Source: Casuarina equisetifolia (Eukaryota; Streptophyta; Magnoliopsida; Fagales; Casuarinaceae). From it: 64,000 nucleotides of DNA. The DNA is taken from positions 13,021,583 through 13,085,582 of the forward strand of contig CM052359.1 of the NCBI GenBank assembly GCA_028551475.1. The letters are read 5' to 3'. The position numbers were made by a program, and so were the translations under genes. Each line of letters opens with the position of its first letter. Within the stretch, counting starts at the first letter, position 1. Under the pieces are notes generated by a model that was not told the origin of the DNA, did not search any database, and saw only the letters and a list, made by a program, of their open reading frames with translations. Of the stretch, positions 47,034 through 57,921 are shown piece after piece.

Positions 47034-50004
47034 ATGGCTTCGTCTTCGTCTTCGTCTTCTTTGAGCGACGACAACCAAACCCTAATTCCGGGCCTCCCGG
47101 ACGATGTTGCATCGCTGATTCTGTCGCTGATCCCTTACTGCCACCATGCTCGCCTCAGGATTACGTGCAGGTCCTGGCGCGTCTTCCTCACACTCTCCTC
47201 CAACAAGTCCCTCCTTGCGCTTCGCCGACGGAACGGAACTCCCTCGACCCTCCTATGTATCTTCGCTCAAGACCCCGCGCTCTCTTCCCCCTTCCTATTC
47301 GACCCGCATAACCTCGCGTGGGCGCCACTTCCCACGCCCCCGCCGGACCCCCACTCCTACGGCCTCTGCAATTTCTCCGCCATCTCCCTTGGGCCCCACG
47401 TATACGTCCTAGGCGGTTCGCTTTTTGACACGCGCTCGTTCCCGATAGACCGCCCAACCGCTTCCCCCTCCGCCGCTCGCTTTGACCTCGTCACTGGGCT
47501 TTGGGAGGTACTCTCGCCGATGTCTCACGGACGAGGAAGCTTCGCGTGCGCGGCGGTCCCGGGATCGGAGGCGATTTTAGTTGCGGGAGGTGGGTCTCGG
47601 CACTGCATATTCGGTGCGGCCGGGAGTAGGATAAGTTCGGTGGAGAGGTACGACGTTGAGCGGAATCAGTGGGCGGAGATGGAGCGATTGCCTGGATTGC
47701 GAGCCGGGTGCGTGGGGTTTGTGAAGGAGGAGAGAATGGAGTTTTGGGTGATGGGTGGGTATGGGGAAGAGAGGACAATTGGTGGGGTTCTGCCCGTGGA
47801 TGAGTATTGTAGGGATGCGGTGGTGATGGACTTGAGTAGTCGTGGTGATGGGGAAAGGTGGAGGGAAGTGGGGGATATGTGGGAGAAAAGGGAGGGGGTG
47901 AGAGTTGGGAAGATCGTGGTTGTGGAGGACGATGAGGGGCCTGGTCGCCCGGGCGTATTTATGCTCGAGGGAAACCATATTTTGAGGTACTTTTGGTTGT
48001 TTACTGCTTGTATATCTGTGTATCTGTTTCATTGGATCGCGTTTCTGAAATTGGGTTGCTTGGTTTTATTGGATTGATGTCTTTTGTGTGGTGGATTTGT
48101 GAGGTTGTAAGACTTTGAGGTTTCGGCGGTGGGAAAAGGTAATATTTGTTTGGTATGAAAGTAAATGGTTAATGCTTGAAGAAGTGAGACGAGGGTGTAA
48201 ATTAGCTGCAAAACAGTGTAAGAACTGATTTGCTGTTCTGGAGTTCAGATCTTGTTTTTTGTTTATTGCTATGTAATTCACTATCAACTACGTTATAATT
48301 GATCAATTGAGTGCATTACGAAATATTTTCGTAAAGATAAAATCTACCTAACGAATGGCAATGAAGAGGAATGCCCTAAAACTTAGTTTGTTTCACTTGT
48401 TTTGTAATTCCCTTGCCGTTACTTAATTTACGCGATAATGCATTTGGCAATGGTTCCAGATCACTGTTTAACATTTTGAGGTGGAACGGATGTCAGAATT
48501 TCAAGTCTATTGAATAGGATGTTGAATATATGTGAAAAATTGGCCCTTAGATCATTGGTCACTTCAAATGTTTGGAAGCTGTCTCTTGGTGTTAAGAATA
48601 TCATTTCTGCATCACATACGATGATTTGGTTGTACTCTGTACTTGGTTGGATACGCAGATTAGTGCACCATTTACTTTCTTTATGTTTTGTTATCAATCT
48701 TGGGGCTGATATTAGTTCCTCACTGATTGAAGAAGTGAAGCTGAAGAATTCTAATGATTCTTTGAATACCAGTTTGGTGTTTGGAGATGCATAAAAAGCT
48801 CCAAACTTGAATTATGGTTGGTTTTGTCTTGATTTGATCTATTATTTATTTTTTCTTTGATACGGAATTTAGGGTTTTTCTTTCTTATTCTGAGCATTGC
48901 AGATTCAAAACTTGAAAACCGCGACTGATGTTTCTCAGACTTGAGTCATTAGCCAAGTGCAAAATTAGTCTCTCTCTCTGTTTTGCTTTGCTCGCTCTTG
49001 TTTGCTTGCTTGCTCATCTAATTGTGTAAAGTGAACATCTCTTAATATCATTAATGAACATGTATCTTATGTCTTGGTGAGGCTAGAATTTTTAACCTAC
49101 AAAATGCCAAAAATGAATCCCTGATGCTGTCATATCAATTTCTGTTGAATTTAGTAGAAGGATCCAAGCTTTGTGAGTTGCCAAAGAGATAAATGGAACT
49201 TCTGGGTTAGTACTAGGTTCAGTGTCTGGATGTGACGGTGCGTCGATGCTGATGCATATTCTGGTGGACCTTTAAGCATATTGTGGTTAATATAGACTTT
49301 TGGTTATGGGAATTGAGGATTGGCTTTAAAACTATGATATTGGATCAGGTAGAATCTTGCTTGATAATAACCTAAGGACAGACAAGCAGGTACAATTGTA
49401 TTAGGATTATAGGCTGCATTTTGTTTTTTGAACTCTTTTTTTTTGAGCACTCAACATTATGTCTTTTTGTGTCAATGCGTTGTAATTAATGCAGCAAATT
49501 CTTAATTATAGGTCATCTGCCCCCAAATTCATCTGTCGGCCTTTGGATGTTCTCCCTCGTAGTCCCTTGTTTTTCCTGATTGCTGTCTTATATTCTAATG
49601 ATAATTGTGAGACTCTGCTTTATAGCTGCTTCTTTTATGTTGGTTCCAATACTTATTGAAAGTCTTCGTTGGTATACAACCACTTAGTTACCTGTTCTCT
49701 AATGCTTTACAGATATGATATGGCTTCAAACCGATGGCGGGAGGAGTCACATGTACCAAAAAAAGCTCCTTCTACTTCATCACTTGGTTTCGTTGTTCTG
49801 GATAGCGAGTTGCTTGTAATAACTCTTTTGAGTCCAGTTGAATCGATAGAAACCAGCAGGAAGAGACACCGGAAGAGAACTGGAACGCTGTACATCCAGA
49901 TTTACCATCCTAGGATGAAAACATGGAGATCTCTGACTACAAAGTCACCTTTCCCTTGCCCTTTAGATTTTAATACAGCAGTAATGTGCAGCGTTCGTTT
50001 GTAA
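47034..50004 (+). CDS. F-box/kelch-repeat protein (OR23-like), 2 exons, 414 aa
   Basis: F-box proteins are substrate receptors of SCF ubiquitin ligases; kelch repeats form a beta-propeller that binds the target. Exons are 47034-47986 and 49713-50004, joined in phase (AG|A gives Arg) across a 1.7-kb intron. The F-box lies at about residues 18-55 (LIPGLPDDVASLILSLIPYC...RITCRSWRVFL). Kelch blades follow: YVLGGSLFD, ILVAGGG...VERYDVERNQWAEMERLPG, FWVMGGYGEE...RWREV, and in exon 2 YDMASNRWREESHVPKKAPS. The start MASSSSSSS was chosen over an in-frame ATG 15 codons upstream because it fits the usual F-box spacing; either is possible. Closest memory match is the Arabidopsis F-box/kelch protein OR23. 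Exon 1 is much more GC-rich than the neighbourhood. Confidence 0.9.
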
Positions 50005-50829
50005 TTTCTGCTACTTATCGTTGGCGTGGAGCTAGTATGCTTACCAGTCCCTGGATTTGTTTCCACCCCATCTAACAGAAAATTAAAAGGAAAATAACCC
50101 AGAAGAATGATTTATGTGTAGAGTTTGTTCATGTTGCTGGATTTAGTCCTTTGCCATTGTCATTTTGCATAGGCGTATAGCTTGATATAGGCATAGATTG
50201 GTATATGTTTGTTTGAATCAATGTAAGTGCTCTATATTGTAACAGTTGTTACGCATAGATTGCGTGTTTGGTATATATTCATCTAAATTTCTAGTGCTCT
50301 TGACTCTGTTCTACTTCTGCCATTATTGCCTCTTATGACCTGTTTTTGAGCGCCTTTCTGGAATACTCAGCTCGTCCGGTTTCTGGGTTAAATTTTACTA
50401 TTTCAACTTGAACAATCTTCTGGCAAACCAAAGTATGTGTTGTCAAAAGGCTGTCCAGAATTTTTTTCTTTTACCCCTCCTAATCGCTCACATACCTTGG
50501 GGGAGGAAGAGGAGTTGAACCCTGACCTGTTGGGTAGAGAGGTTGGGGGCTTCCTTGGCTTAAAGGTGAACTAAAGGGGAGTCGACAAGCTGTCCATAAT
50601 TTGAATACTGGGGTGGACACTTTATATTTTTAAATCCTTTTTATCTCTTCATCCGTTATGGGTCCCCCAAACACCGGTGAGAAGAAAGTAGATAGTACTA
50701 TGCTACAGGTTTTTTATCCAGATTTCCTACCCTTATTTTTTTTTTTTTATCTATTTTGGTATCCATGATAAACAAGCTTTATATCATCCTTATTTGCATC
50801 CGAGCCAAAATGTAACCTGCAAAACCTCT
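50005..50829. other. Convergent 3' region
   Basis: Lies between the ends of two genes that point towards each other. Expected to hold both 3' UTRs. A T-run occurs at about 50737-50747. No other gene seen. Confidence 0.6.
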
Positions 50830-52146
50830 TTATTTAATTGGTGAAACAAAGATCTCGTTGTCTGGATTGGATGCAGTTGGAGTAACAAGACCCTTCTGCA
50901 GTGAGCCTTGCATAGAAGCAAAATCTTGACCGGCAAAAGCCCTATGGCTAACTGTTGAAGCGGGGATATAGGCACCAGGATTGGGCGCAGACGGAGGCAC
51001 AGGACCCTTTAGCGGTGATCCCGATAAAGGAACACCATTGCCTGTTGCAAGGGCTCTTTCATTGATTGTTGAAGTTGGGATGTGGGTTCCTGGATTAGGC
51101 ACAGATGGAGGCACCGGACCTCTCTTGCTTGACCCTAGCAAAGGAGCCACTTTATGGCCTCTAAAAGCCCTTCCATTGATTGCTGAAGCTGGGATGTAAG
51201 TGCTTGGTTTAGGCGCAGATGGAGGCACAAGACCTCTCTTGACTGAACCCAGAAAAGGAGCAACTTTATGGCCTCTGAAAGCCCTTCCATTGATTGCTGA
51301 AGCTGGGATGTAAGTACCTGGATTAGGCGCGGATGGAGGCACAGGACCTCGCTTGATTGATCCTAGCAAGGGAGCCACTTTATGACCTGTGAAAGCCCTT
51401 CCATTGATCGTTGAAGCTGGGATGTAAGTGCCTGGATTAGGAGCAGTTGGAGGCACAGGACCCCTCTTGATTGACCCTAGCAAAGGAGCTGCTTTATGGC
51501 CTCTGAAAGCCCTTCCATTGATTGCTAAAGCTGGGATGTAAGTGCTTGGATTAGGCGCAGATGGAGGCACAAGACCCCTCTTGACTGACCCTAGAAAAGG
51601 AGCAACTTTATGGCCTCTGAATGCCCTTCCACTAATTGCTGAAGCTGGGATATAAGTAGCTGGATTAGGCGCAGATGGAGGCACAGAACCTCGCTTGATT
51701 GATCCTAGCCAAGGAGCCACTTTGTGACCTCTGAAAGCCCTTCCATTGATTGTTGAAGCTGGGATGTAAGTACCTGGATTAGGAGCAGTTGGAGGCACAG
51801 GACCTCTCTTGGTTGACCTTAGAAAAGGAGCCACTTTTCGGCCTGTGAAAGCCTTTCCATTGATTGTTGAAGCTGGGATATAAGTATCTGGATTTGGAGC
51901 TGATGGAGGCACAGGACCTTTCGGCTGTGCCCCTAGTAATGAAGCCATGCTATGACTCCCGAACGCCTTTTGGATGATTTTTGAAGCAGGGAAATGAGGG
52001 CCTAGGTCACGAGCTAATGGAGGAATAAGGCCTTCCTGCATCAACGCTTGCTTTTTCCAGTGAAAGAAGCCGCTAGTGTTGTTCGAAAACATGCTCATAA
52101 GAAGAAGCAGTGATATGAATACAAGCATCACATTTAGAGGCTTCAT
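50830..52146 (-). CDS. Secreted tandem-repeat peptide precursor, 438 aa, 38-residue module x10 plus partial
   Basis: One uninterrupted exon. Residues 1-25 form a signal peptide (MKPLNVMLVFISLLLLMSMF). From residue 39 the protein is a head-to-tail array of a 38-residue unit starting at residues 39, 77, 115, 153, 191, 229, 267, 305, 343 and 381, with a 20-residue partial unit from 419. The unit core is GPVPPSAPNPGTYIPAS, followed by xINGRAFRGHKVAPLLGS and Lys-Arg; units 2 to 8 end in KR. The first unit is degenerate (GLIPPLARDL) and the last ones drift. There is no cysteine in the whole protein. The unit aligns over its full length with the single module of the gene at 55.35 kb, so this looks like a multi-copy prepropeptide built from a CTNIP/SCREW-like phytocytokine module. 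Processing and activity are inferred. Alternative: a Pro-rich structural wall protein, but the conserved module boundaries and dibasic junctions favour a peptide precursor. Confidence 0.85.
   Translation of the reverse strand: MKPLNVMLVFISLLLLMSMFSNNTSGFFHWKKQALMQEGLIPPLARDLGPHFPASKIIQKAFGSHSMASLLGAQPKGPVPPSAPNPDTYIPASTINGKAFTGRKVAPFLRSTKRGPVPPTAPNPGTYIPASTINGRAFRGHKVAPWLGSIKRGSVPPSAPNPATYIPASAISGRAFRGHKVAPFLGSVKRGLVPPSAPNPSTYIPALAINGRAFRGHKAAPLLGSIKRGPVPPTAPNPGTYIPASTINGRAFTGHKVAPLLGSIKRGPVPPSAPNPGTYIPASAINGRAFRGHKVAPFLGSVKRGLVPPSAPKPSTYIPASAINGRAFRGHKVAPLLGSSKRGPVPPSVPNPGTHIPTSTINERALATGNGVPLSGSPLKGPVPPSAPNPGAYIPASTVSHRAFAGQDFASMQGSLQKGLVTPTASNPDNEIFVSPIK
50893..52032 (-). repeat. 114-bp in-frame coding tandem repeat, 10 units
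   Basis: The DNA array underlying the 38-residue modules. Periodicity is exactly 114 bp with no indels between units, so the frame is kept. Units starting at residues 115, 153 and 191 resemble those at 229, 267 and 305 one-to-one (for example PPT in the first of each trio, SVKR ending the second, PST in the third). This implies a later duplication of a three-unit, 342-bp block. Confidence 0.9.
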
Positions 52147-55100
52147 CTTGTTGTGTAAGGGAAGATCGTTGCAAACAATTCGATGAAGAACATCTCAAGT
52201 TTATGGGGTACTTATGTACACCAACTTGTAATTGTTAATTATGCTGGGACCCTTTTTTTCTCGTGACTGTGTATGCTACGGGATTGGCATTTGAATGGGT
52301 CGAAGAAAATGGGTTGGATTTGAATCTTAAAGCCTACGTTTTCACATGCATGAAAATGTCATGCAATGTGATGCACAATTCAGCTCATATTCTAGGAAAG
52401 GAATCCCACTGACTCTAACGAACGAACACAGTTTGCTTTCAAACAATCCCATCAGTATACTTGAAAGATATCACCATAAAATGCTTTGAAAGTGACTTAT
52501 TCTTCTCCGTCAAGCGAGTAATAGCTAGGGTTCGTCGACTATTCCCTGCTTCTATGTCTGAATTACACTTTGCTTTCTCTTCGGGCACTTTGAACGGAAA
52601 AGGCAGAACCAACCTTTGATTGACTGAGGCAAGGACCAGAGACATTCTTACTCAGTTTTCCTTCTGTTTGGGTACTTTGAACCGAGAAAACGTGGTTAAA
52701 ACATTGGGGAAATTGCCTTTTGATTACGGGAAAACGCGCTTACTTTAGGCCTTGACTGTGTCCAAATTAATTTGGACCCCAGCATAGCGTGCGCTAAACC
52801 TTTGAAGTATTTAGAAAAAGAATTCAACGCTATTCAAACGAGTCTGATACGACGAGACCCATTTGAAGTTAAGAATGAAGAACTTTACCAAAACTGCTCT
52901 TAGTCTCAAATTACACAAGACTTCTACAGTTAATAACTATGGTCCATGGTTGATGCTGTTTTCCAACTACTTTACTTGAAAACAGCTTCCTTCCTTTTTA
53001 TATTCTATTAATTTGCCTTTCCAGCTCTGAATGCTATTCACCAAATTGGACTATTGAATATCCATCTTCTTCACCCGAAACACAACAACAAAGAAGGCCA
53101 ATTAGGAAATTCACGCAATTCTCAGTTAGTCATATTTATTTTCTCCTTCAAAGTAGAAATTCCTCGTTATTTTCAAAAAGAAACATATCTCTAATTTCAT
53201 TATTTTATTTTTTTGATAACCCAGAACTCCCAACTGAATTTTGTGTAATAGCATGAAGTTTTGTTTAATGACTTAAACTACATTGTATATTTCAAAACAT
53301 GCTCAAGCAAATTAGAAATGGAACCAAATAAATTTGAACTAATTGCTTTGCAAGATCACTCATATGAACCCTGCTTACTATCTCAACTATACCTTAAAAA
53401 GCAAATCCTTATTTTTATTTGTTACAATCTTTAACAGTATGAGTTAGGCTTAACCCCAATCACTAGTTTACAAGGTATAGTTATTATGTTTAGCCTTGTC
53501 TTTAAATAAATAACAAGAGCTTCATCTTGATTTTAATTTAAAAAAATAATTTTTCATTAACAGAAATGAACACATTTTTTTTGTTTAATGTCTATTTATT
53601 ATCAGTAGTAGCACCAAGTGGAAATATGACAGTAGGTCTTGCTTGTGGAGTAGTATTAGCATGGCCACCCGAAGCGTCTTTGACTAAATGTTAGATTTCT
53701 GACATGGCACAGAAGCATGAGACGAGCGCATAAGAGGAGGAAGGTTTTCTACATTTTTCTTTTCAAGCTTACAACAGTCATTCAATACAACTCTAATACA
53801 CGTCTTGTCGTTTATTTCCTTCTTATTTCTATCAGTTGTCACATAATTCATACGAATTTGCTATGTTCAACGTTATATGCTTATGAGGTTCAACACACCT
53901 TTCAATACGAGGTTTTCTATGGGCTGCACCTGTTTCTGGGTTGTTGCACCCATTCCCGTTACCTTTGGTGGTGTGTGCAGCGACTCCCGGTTCCCCGCTG
54001 CTTGGCCGGCTACGGCTAGAGCCTGCTCATTTTGGTGGCTGTGCCTATTGGGTTCAGCTTTCAATAATGTCTCGGCTTACTAACGCATTGAAGGATAAGA
54101 AAAGAAAGCTAAATTTTTTCAACGGAAAAATTTACAGAACATACGTCTTGCAAAATGTTGAACGTATATGACCAGGAACCCGACCCTCTGCTTGTTTTAT
54201 AACAACAAAATTTGCTATATTGCCGTCAAAACTTTTTATTGCATTTCTGTTAAAAAAAAAAAGACTTTAACTTCCTTTCTTAATAACTAGATTTGAAGAA
54301 AGAAAATTAAAGTATTTCTAATATGGTATCAAAAGCCAAATTCAAATGCAATACTTCATTATAGATTAGATTCTCATGACCATCTTATCATTTTATCACA
54401 TTATAAAAATGCATTAAATAGTAGTTGTTTTGTTAATGAATATAAGCCTACCAAATATAGAGGGAATTTTCCTAACTTAGTGGTAAGCTAGCCCCTTAAC
54501 TTGATTCTCCCCTCTCCCTCCCCACTATGTGTGAGTTTCTTTTATAATTTTTTTTTTAAAAAAAGCATACCAAATGTGTTGCCATTGTTGTTATTAGAAT
54601 TTTAGAATATTTCTTGTATATTCCATGCATTATTTCCTATATTCATTGTAGATATTCACATTCCTTATTTAAATTAGGTTTTAAGCCTATAAATGTAGGG
54701 TTTCTATTTTATAAATTGATATAGTTGAATATACAAAAATTCTCACACTCTGGCTTTCTCAAATTCTTATAGTTTTATATTGTAAATATTTTAACATGTT
54801 TGATTCTCTTAAACAATCGATTTTGAAAGAGGACATCAAGCTCTTTCTAACATAGTTCATTGTCATGATTAATTTGTTCAAAGTAGGGAACGGCAATAAA
54901 GAAGATGACTCAAGTAATTTTTTATTTGATCTCTTTTTTCCATTGAAAAACTCTGTTGTGTTGTCCGGCTGTTATTGGTTTTTTCAGCTTAAAAGGAAGA
55001 ACAAAAGATGTGGATGGATATGCCCATAAACATATGTATTACAAACGTTATGAATAAAACTTATATATTTATAAAAATAAAAATAAAAAAGTAGATGATC

Positions 55101-55350
55101 TCTGCAGATTGCATGCGGAAGCCAAATACAAGCAAGGTAATTTCTTTTAGATAATTCTCAAATTATTATATCATTTCTTCTTCAGAGTAGAAATTACACA
55201 TTATTGTCAACACATGAAACGAAATCATATCGTTACTTCTGTCACAAATTCAAAATAACGTTGGACTAAGGAAAAAAAAAAAAAAAACACCAATATCAGC
55301 TAAGAACGCTGATGGTGGTGTCTGTATGACAATTTTTGGCCTGATAATCT
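52147..55350. other. Spacer between the two peptide genes
   Basis: The first few hundred bases are the promoter of the repeat-precursor gene. I see no clear TATA box; CCCATAAACTT lies about 70 bp upstream of its ATG. The rest is AT-rich, with a moderately GC-rich patch at 53930-54060 of unknown nature. No third copy of the peptide module was found in this interval on either strand. Confidence 0.5.
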
Positions 55351-55653
55351 CTATTCCCTACTTGTAGCAACATCAAATGGAAATCCAGTATTCGGGTATG
55401 CATGAGGTGGAGCCACAGCACGGCCGGCGAAGTTCCTCTGTCTTGTACAGTGTGGGCCGCCCCGACCGGGGATGTAGGTGCACCCGTTGGGTGCAGAGGG
55501 AGGGACAGGGCCCCTCGGAAGTGACTGCAACAGAAGATCTTTTTTCATCCATTTCTCTTCCTTCTCGTCCAGGACTCTGCCACCCTCGACGTTGTGGATG
55601 GTTGTGAGTGAAACCAGAGTCGCAACCACGAAGAGTATACTGAAAAGCTTCAT
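55351..55653 (-). CDS. CTNIP/SCREW-like secreted peptide precursor, 100 aa
   Basis: A small secreted peptide precursor. Residues 1-24 are a signal peptide (MKLFSILFVVATLVSLTTIH). An acidic/Lys-rich pro-segment follows, then the conserved C-terminal module: RGPVPPSAPNGCTYIPGRGG, Cys58 and Cys69, then NFAGRAVAPP. Small precursors with a C-T-x-I-P-G...C core match what I recall of the CTNIP (SCREW) phytocytokines, which signal through the receptor kinase HSL3/NUT in defence and water-loss control. The naming is by resemblance. The start was chosen at 55653 because an in-frame ATG at 55752 lies upstream of a TATA box (55698-55704), which leaves MKLF as the first ATG of the likely transcript. The neighbouring 438-residue gene carries ten cysteine-free versions of the same module. 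Confidence 0.82.
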   Translation of the reverse strand: MKLFSILFVVATLVSLTTIHNVEGGRVLDEKEEKWMKKDLLLQSLPRGPVPPSAPNGCTYIPGRGGPHCTRQRNFAGRAVAPPHAYPNTGFPFDVATSRE

Positions 55654-55697
55654 ATCGATGATGGGAAATGATGCAAGAATATGTGGAGCTTCTGGGT

Positions 55698-55704
55698 TTT
55701 TATA
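55698..55704 (-). promoter_or_regulatory. TATA box of the small peptide gene
   Basis: TATAAAA on the minus strand, about 45 bp upstream of the chosen ATG. A W-box-like TTGACT (plus strand, about 55817) lies farther upstream, which would suit a stress-induced gene, but single W-boxes are common by chance. Confidence 0.6.
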
Positions 55705-57090
55705 AGCACCTACCTCCTTTGGTTGTTCATGGGTCCTTGGCTTGTGTATCAAGGAACGTGATTGAATGGGTCACAAGACAGGAGGATCAAAGGATCTTCG
55801 TCTGTCACATGCATGCCATGAACTTTTGACTGAACTTGCTTCCCCAATTGAGCTGTGCTTAAGGCTTTTCACCGTGGCTGAGGGTTCGGATTTACTTCAA
55901 CGATCTTGGGATCCTGTTTTTCTTCTCATACGACCAGTTCAGAGCAGTCAGTAGGACGGTGGATGGGAAGATTCAAGCTCCTTTCTTCTGGTTAAGTCCA
56001 TGGTAAGGAAACTACCTACCCAAATTATCTCTCTACCGTATTATAAAGTAGATGTTTGCAGTGTCGTGCGGTTAGACAATTTCTTTTGCTGACTGAGACC
56101 AGTGGGCCAGTTTCCGATGAGAGCCTCTTAAACTATTCTTCCTTCGCGCAGATATTCAAGATTGTCAAAGCTTTGTGTGGGTACATATTCTTAGAAAGCT
56201 CTAGATACTGCCGATAATAGAAAACACATCAAATTTTAATACATCTTCAGTCTTTAAGGACGTTAATAAAGATTATAAGTTGAAAAATCCAGAAGTCTTA
56301 AGGAGCCCACATACAAAAATTCAAAAAGCCCAAGTCACCTTGAATCGAGCAGGCCCACTAGATTTGTCTAAATCCAAAGAAATTAAGTCACAATCAGATC
56401 TAAGAATTAAAACAGAAACACCAAATTTGTCTGCATCCGCAGAAATTAAGTCACAATCAGATTTAAGAATTGAAACAGGCATTAATGCTTCCTCAAATTA
56501 ATAGATCATCGATGTCCAAAACTCATTTTGAGTTAAAACGACTTTTAATTTGTATGATGAATCAATTTGTAAACCATTATACATTTGAATTCAAATATAT
56601 GGATCTTTTGTATATAAATAAACCAATTTGTATGCAAAAAATGTAGAAATGAAAGATATTTTTTTGTACGAAGCAAAGAACATTTGCTTTATTTAAAAAA
56701 ATCAAATCTACAATTTAGGTTTTTTAGATGTAATCTATAAATAAAAAAATACCTCACTTAAAACTTACTTTAGTGTTATATTAAAAAGTTTGATCTCACT
56801 CATTTTAAGAGTAGAAATACTTTTCTTCTTATAAAAAATATTTTTAAACATAATTAAAGCAATATAAATTTTCGTTTGTCAAAATGTTTATCATAACATA
56901 TATTTTAGTATGAGACAAGTACATTTATCCAAATTAAAGGGGGTTATTTCAATACTAGATATCCTTTTGTATATTCATACAATAGCACATTGAAACACAT
57001 CAAGAAGGAAAGACCTTTTTGTTCTCATACATGATAGAAGATAAACAAGTCATTTAACATCTAATTCTATCAAACGTAGTGGATAAATTT

Positions 57091-57137
<47 letters not shown>

Positions 57138-57462
57138 TTTTTAAGTAGAATTCTAATATGTTTTATTAATAAAACACAAAGCTAGACTAAAAAACCATAC
57201 TTGTGAGGATACAAAGGGCAAGATGTTAACCTAACCTTTGGAATAATAATTGTTAAGCTTGGATGTTAGACTCATAGCTTGAATGCAAATACATTAAGAA
57301 AATAGTAAATACAAAGGACAACATGTAAGCTTTACACTATGGAAGCCTATAGTCACCTAGACCTATTTGATTATTTCCAAAAGCATTTGCACATGACCTT
57401 GGCAAAGATCCTAGTCAATCAAAAATTTCACATTTTGAAACTAATGTCCTTGATTTGTCAAT
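55705..57462. other. Intergenic region with an in-frame 63-bp repeat and a (TA)n tract
   Basis: Includes the upstream region of the small peptide gene, a 63-bp tandem repeat at 56.4 kb and a (TA)n microsatellite at about 57092-57131. AT-rich otherwise; no established gene. Confidence 0.5.
56361..56486. repeat. 63-bp tandem repeat in a small open frame
   Basis: Two adjacent 63-bp units sharing GAAATTAAGTCACAATCAGAT. In the plus frame starting at 56280 (73 codons) they encode two 21-residue repeats with the core EIKSQSDLRI. No signal peptide or known domain, so coding status is doubtful; the repeat itself is clear. Confidence 0.8.
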
Positions 57463-57921
57463 CTATCTACACCTAAATTCCTTTCTTTGAATATATGTTT
57501 GATGGTGGTGTGTGGTGGCATCAAGCTTACATGTTTCCATATCACATATTCCAAGTGCCATGGAGGTTTTAATAGTTATAGCATACCAACTAAGTAGGAA
57601 AAAAAAATCTAATTCTATTTGGTGTGGGAATTGATTTCGTTTATAACAAATTTCAAGCCATGTGAGAAGGGCATAGGCCTCTACATGTGCATTGCTTCCC
57701 TGGTCAAATTTGGTACTAAATGCCCAAATGACATGACCATTACTATCTTTTACAACTCTCATTTTTATGCTATTTTCCAACTCACTAGATCTATCTGCAC
57801 TAACAATGTTATGGGACAACAGATTTTTAGTAATGGAGGAAACAACAAGAAGATTAGACAAATAAAATAAAGAGGTGTGAAGAGTGCTTATGTGAGTGAT
57901 GGGAAAAAAGACTCCACCCAT
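57463..57921 (-). mobile_element. Retroelement fragment: copia pre-integrase piece joined to an RNase H-like piece
   Basis: One 152-codon frame. Residues 1-45 (THISTLHTSLFYLSNLLVVS, then SITKNLL) match the copia region before the integrase. Residues about 55-125 (RVVKDSNGHVIWAFSTKFDQ ... AHVEAYALLTWLEIC ... IELD) match the plant RNase H-like (RVT_3) domain usually found in LINEs or host-derived proteins. The join is unusual for an intact copia element and probably reflects nested insertion. Confidence 0.6.

Noticed and set aside
52439..52645. 68-codon minus frame upstream of the repeat-precursor gene
   Set aside because: Lacks a signal peptide and the GPVPPSAPN module, so it is not a third family member; no other support.
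53877..54171. GC-richer patch with several short plus-strand frames
   Set aside because: No family match and no splice-supported gene model; left as spacer.
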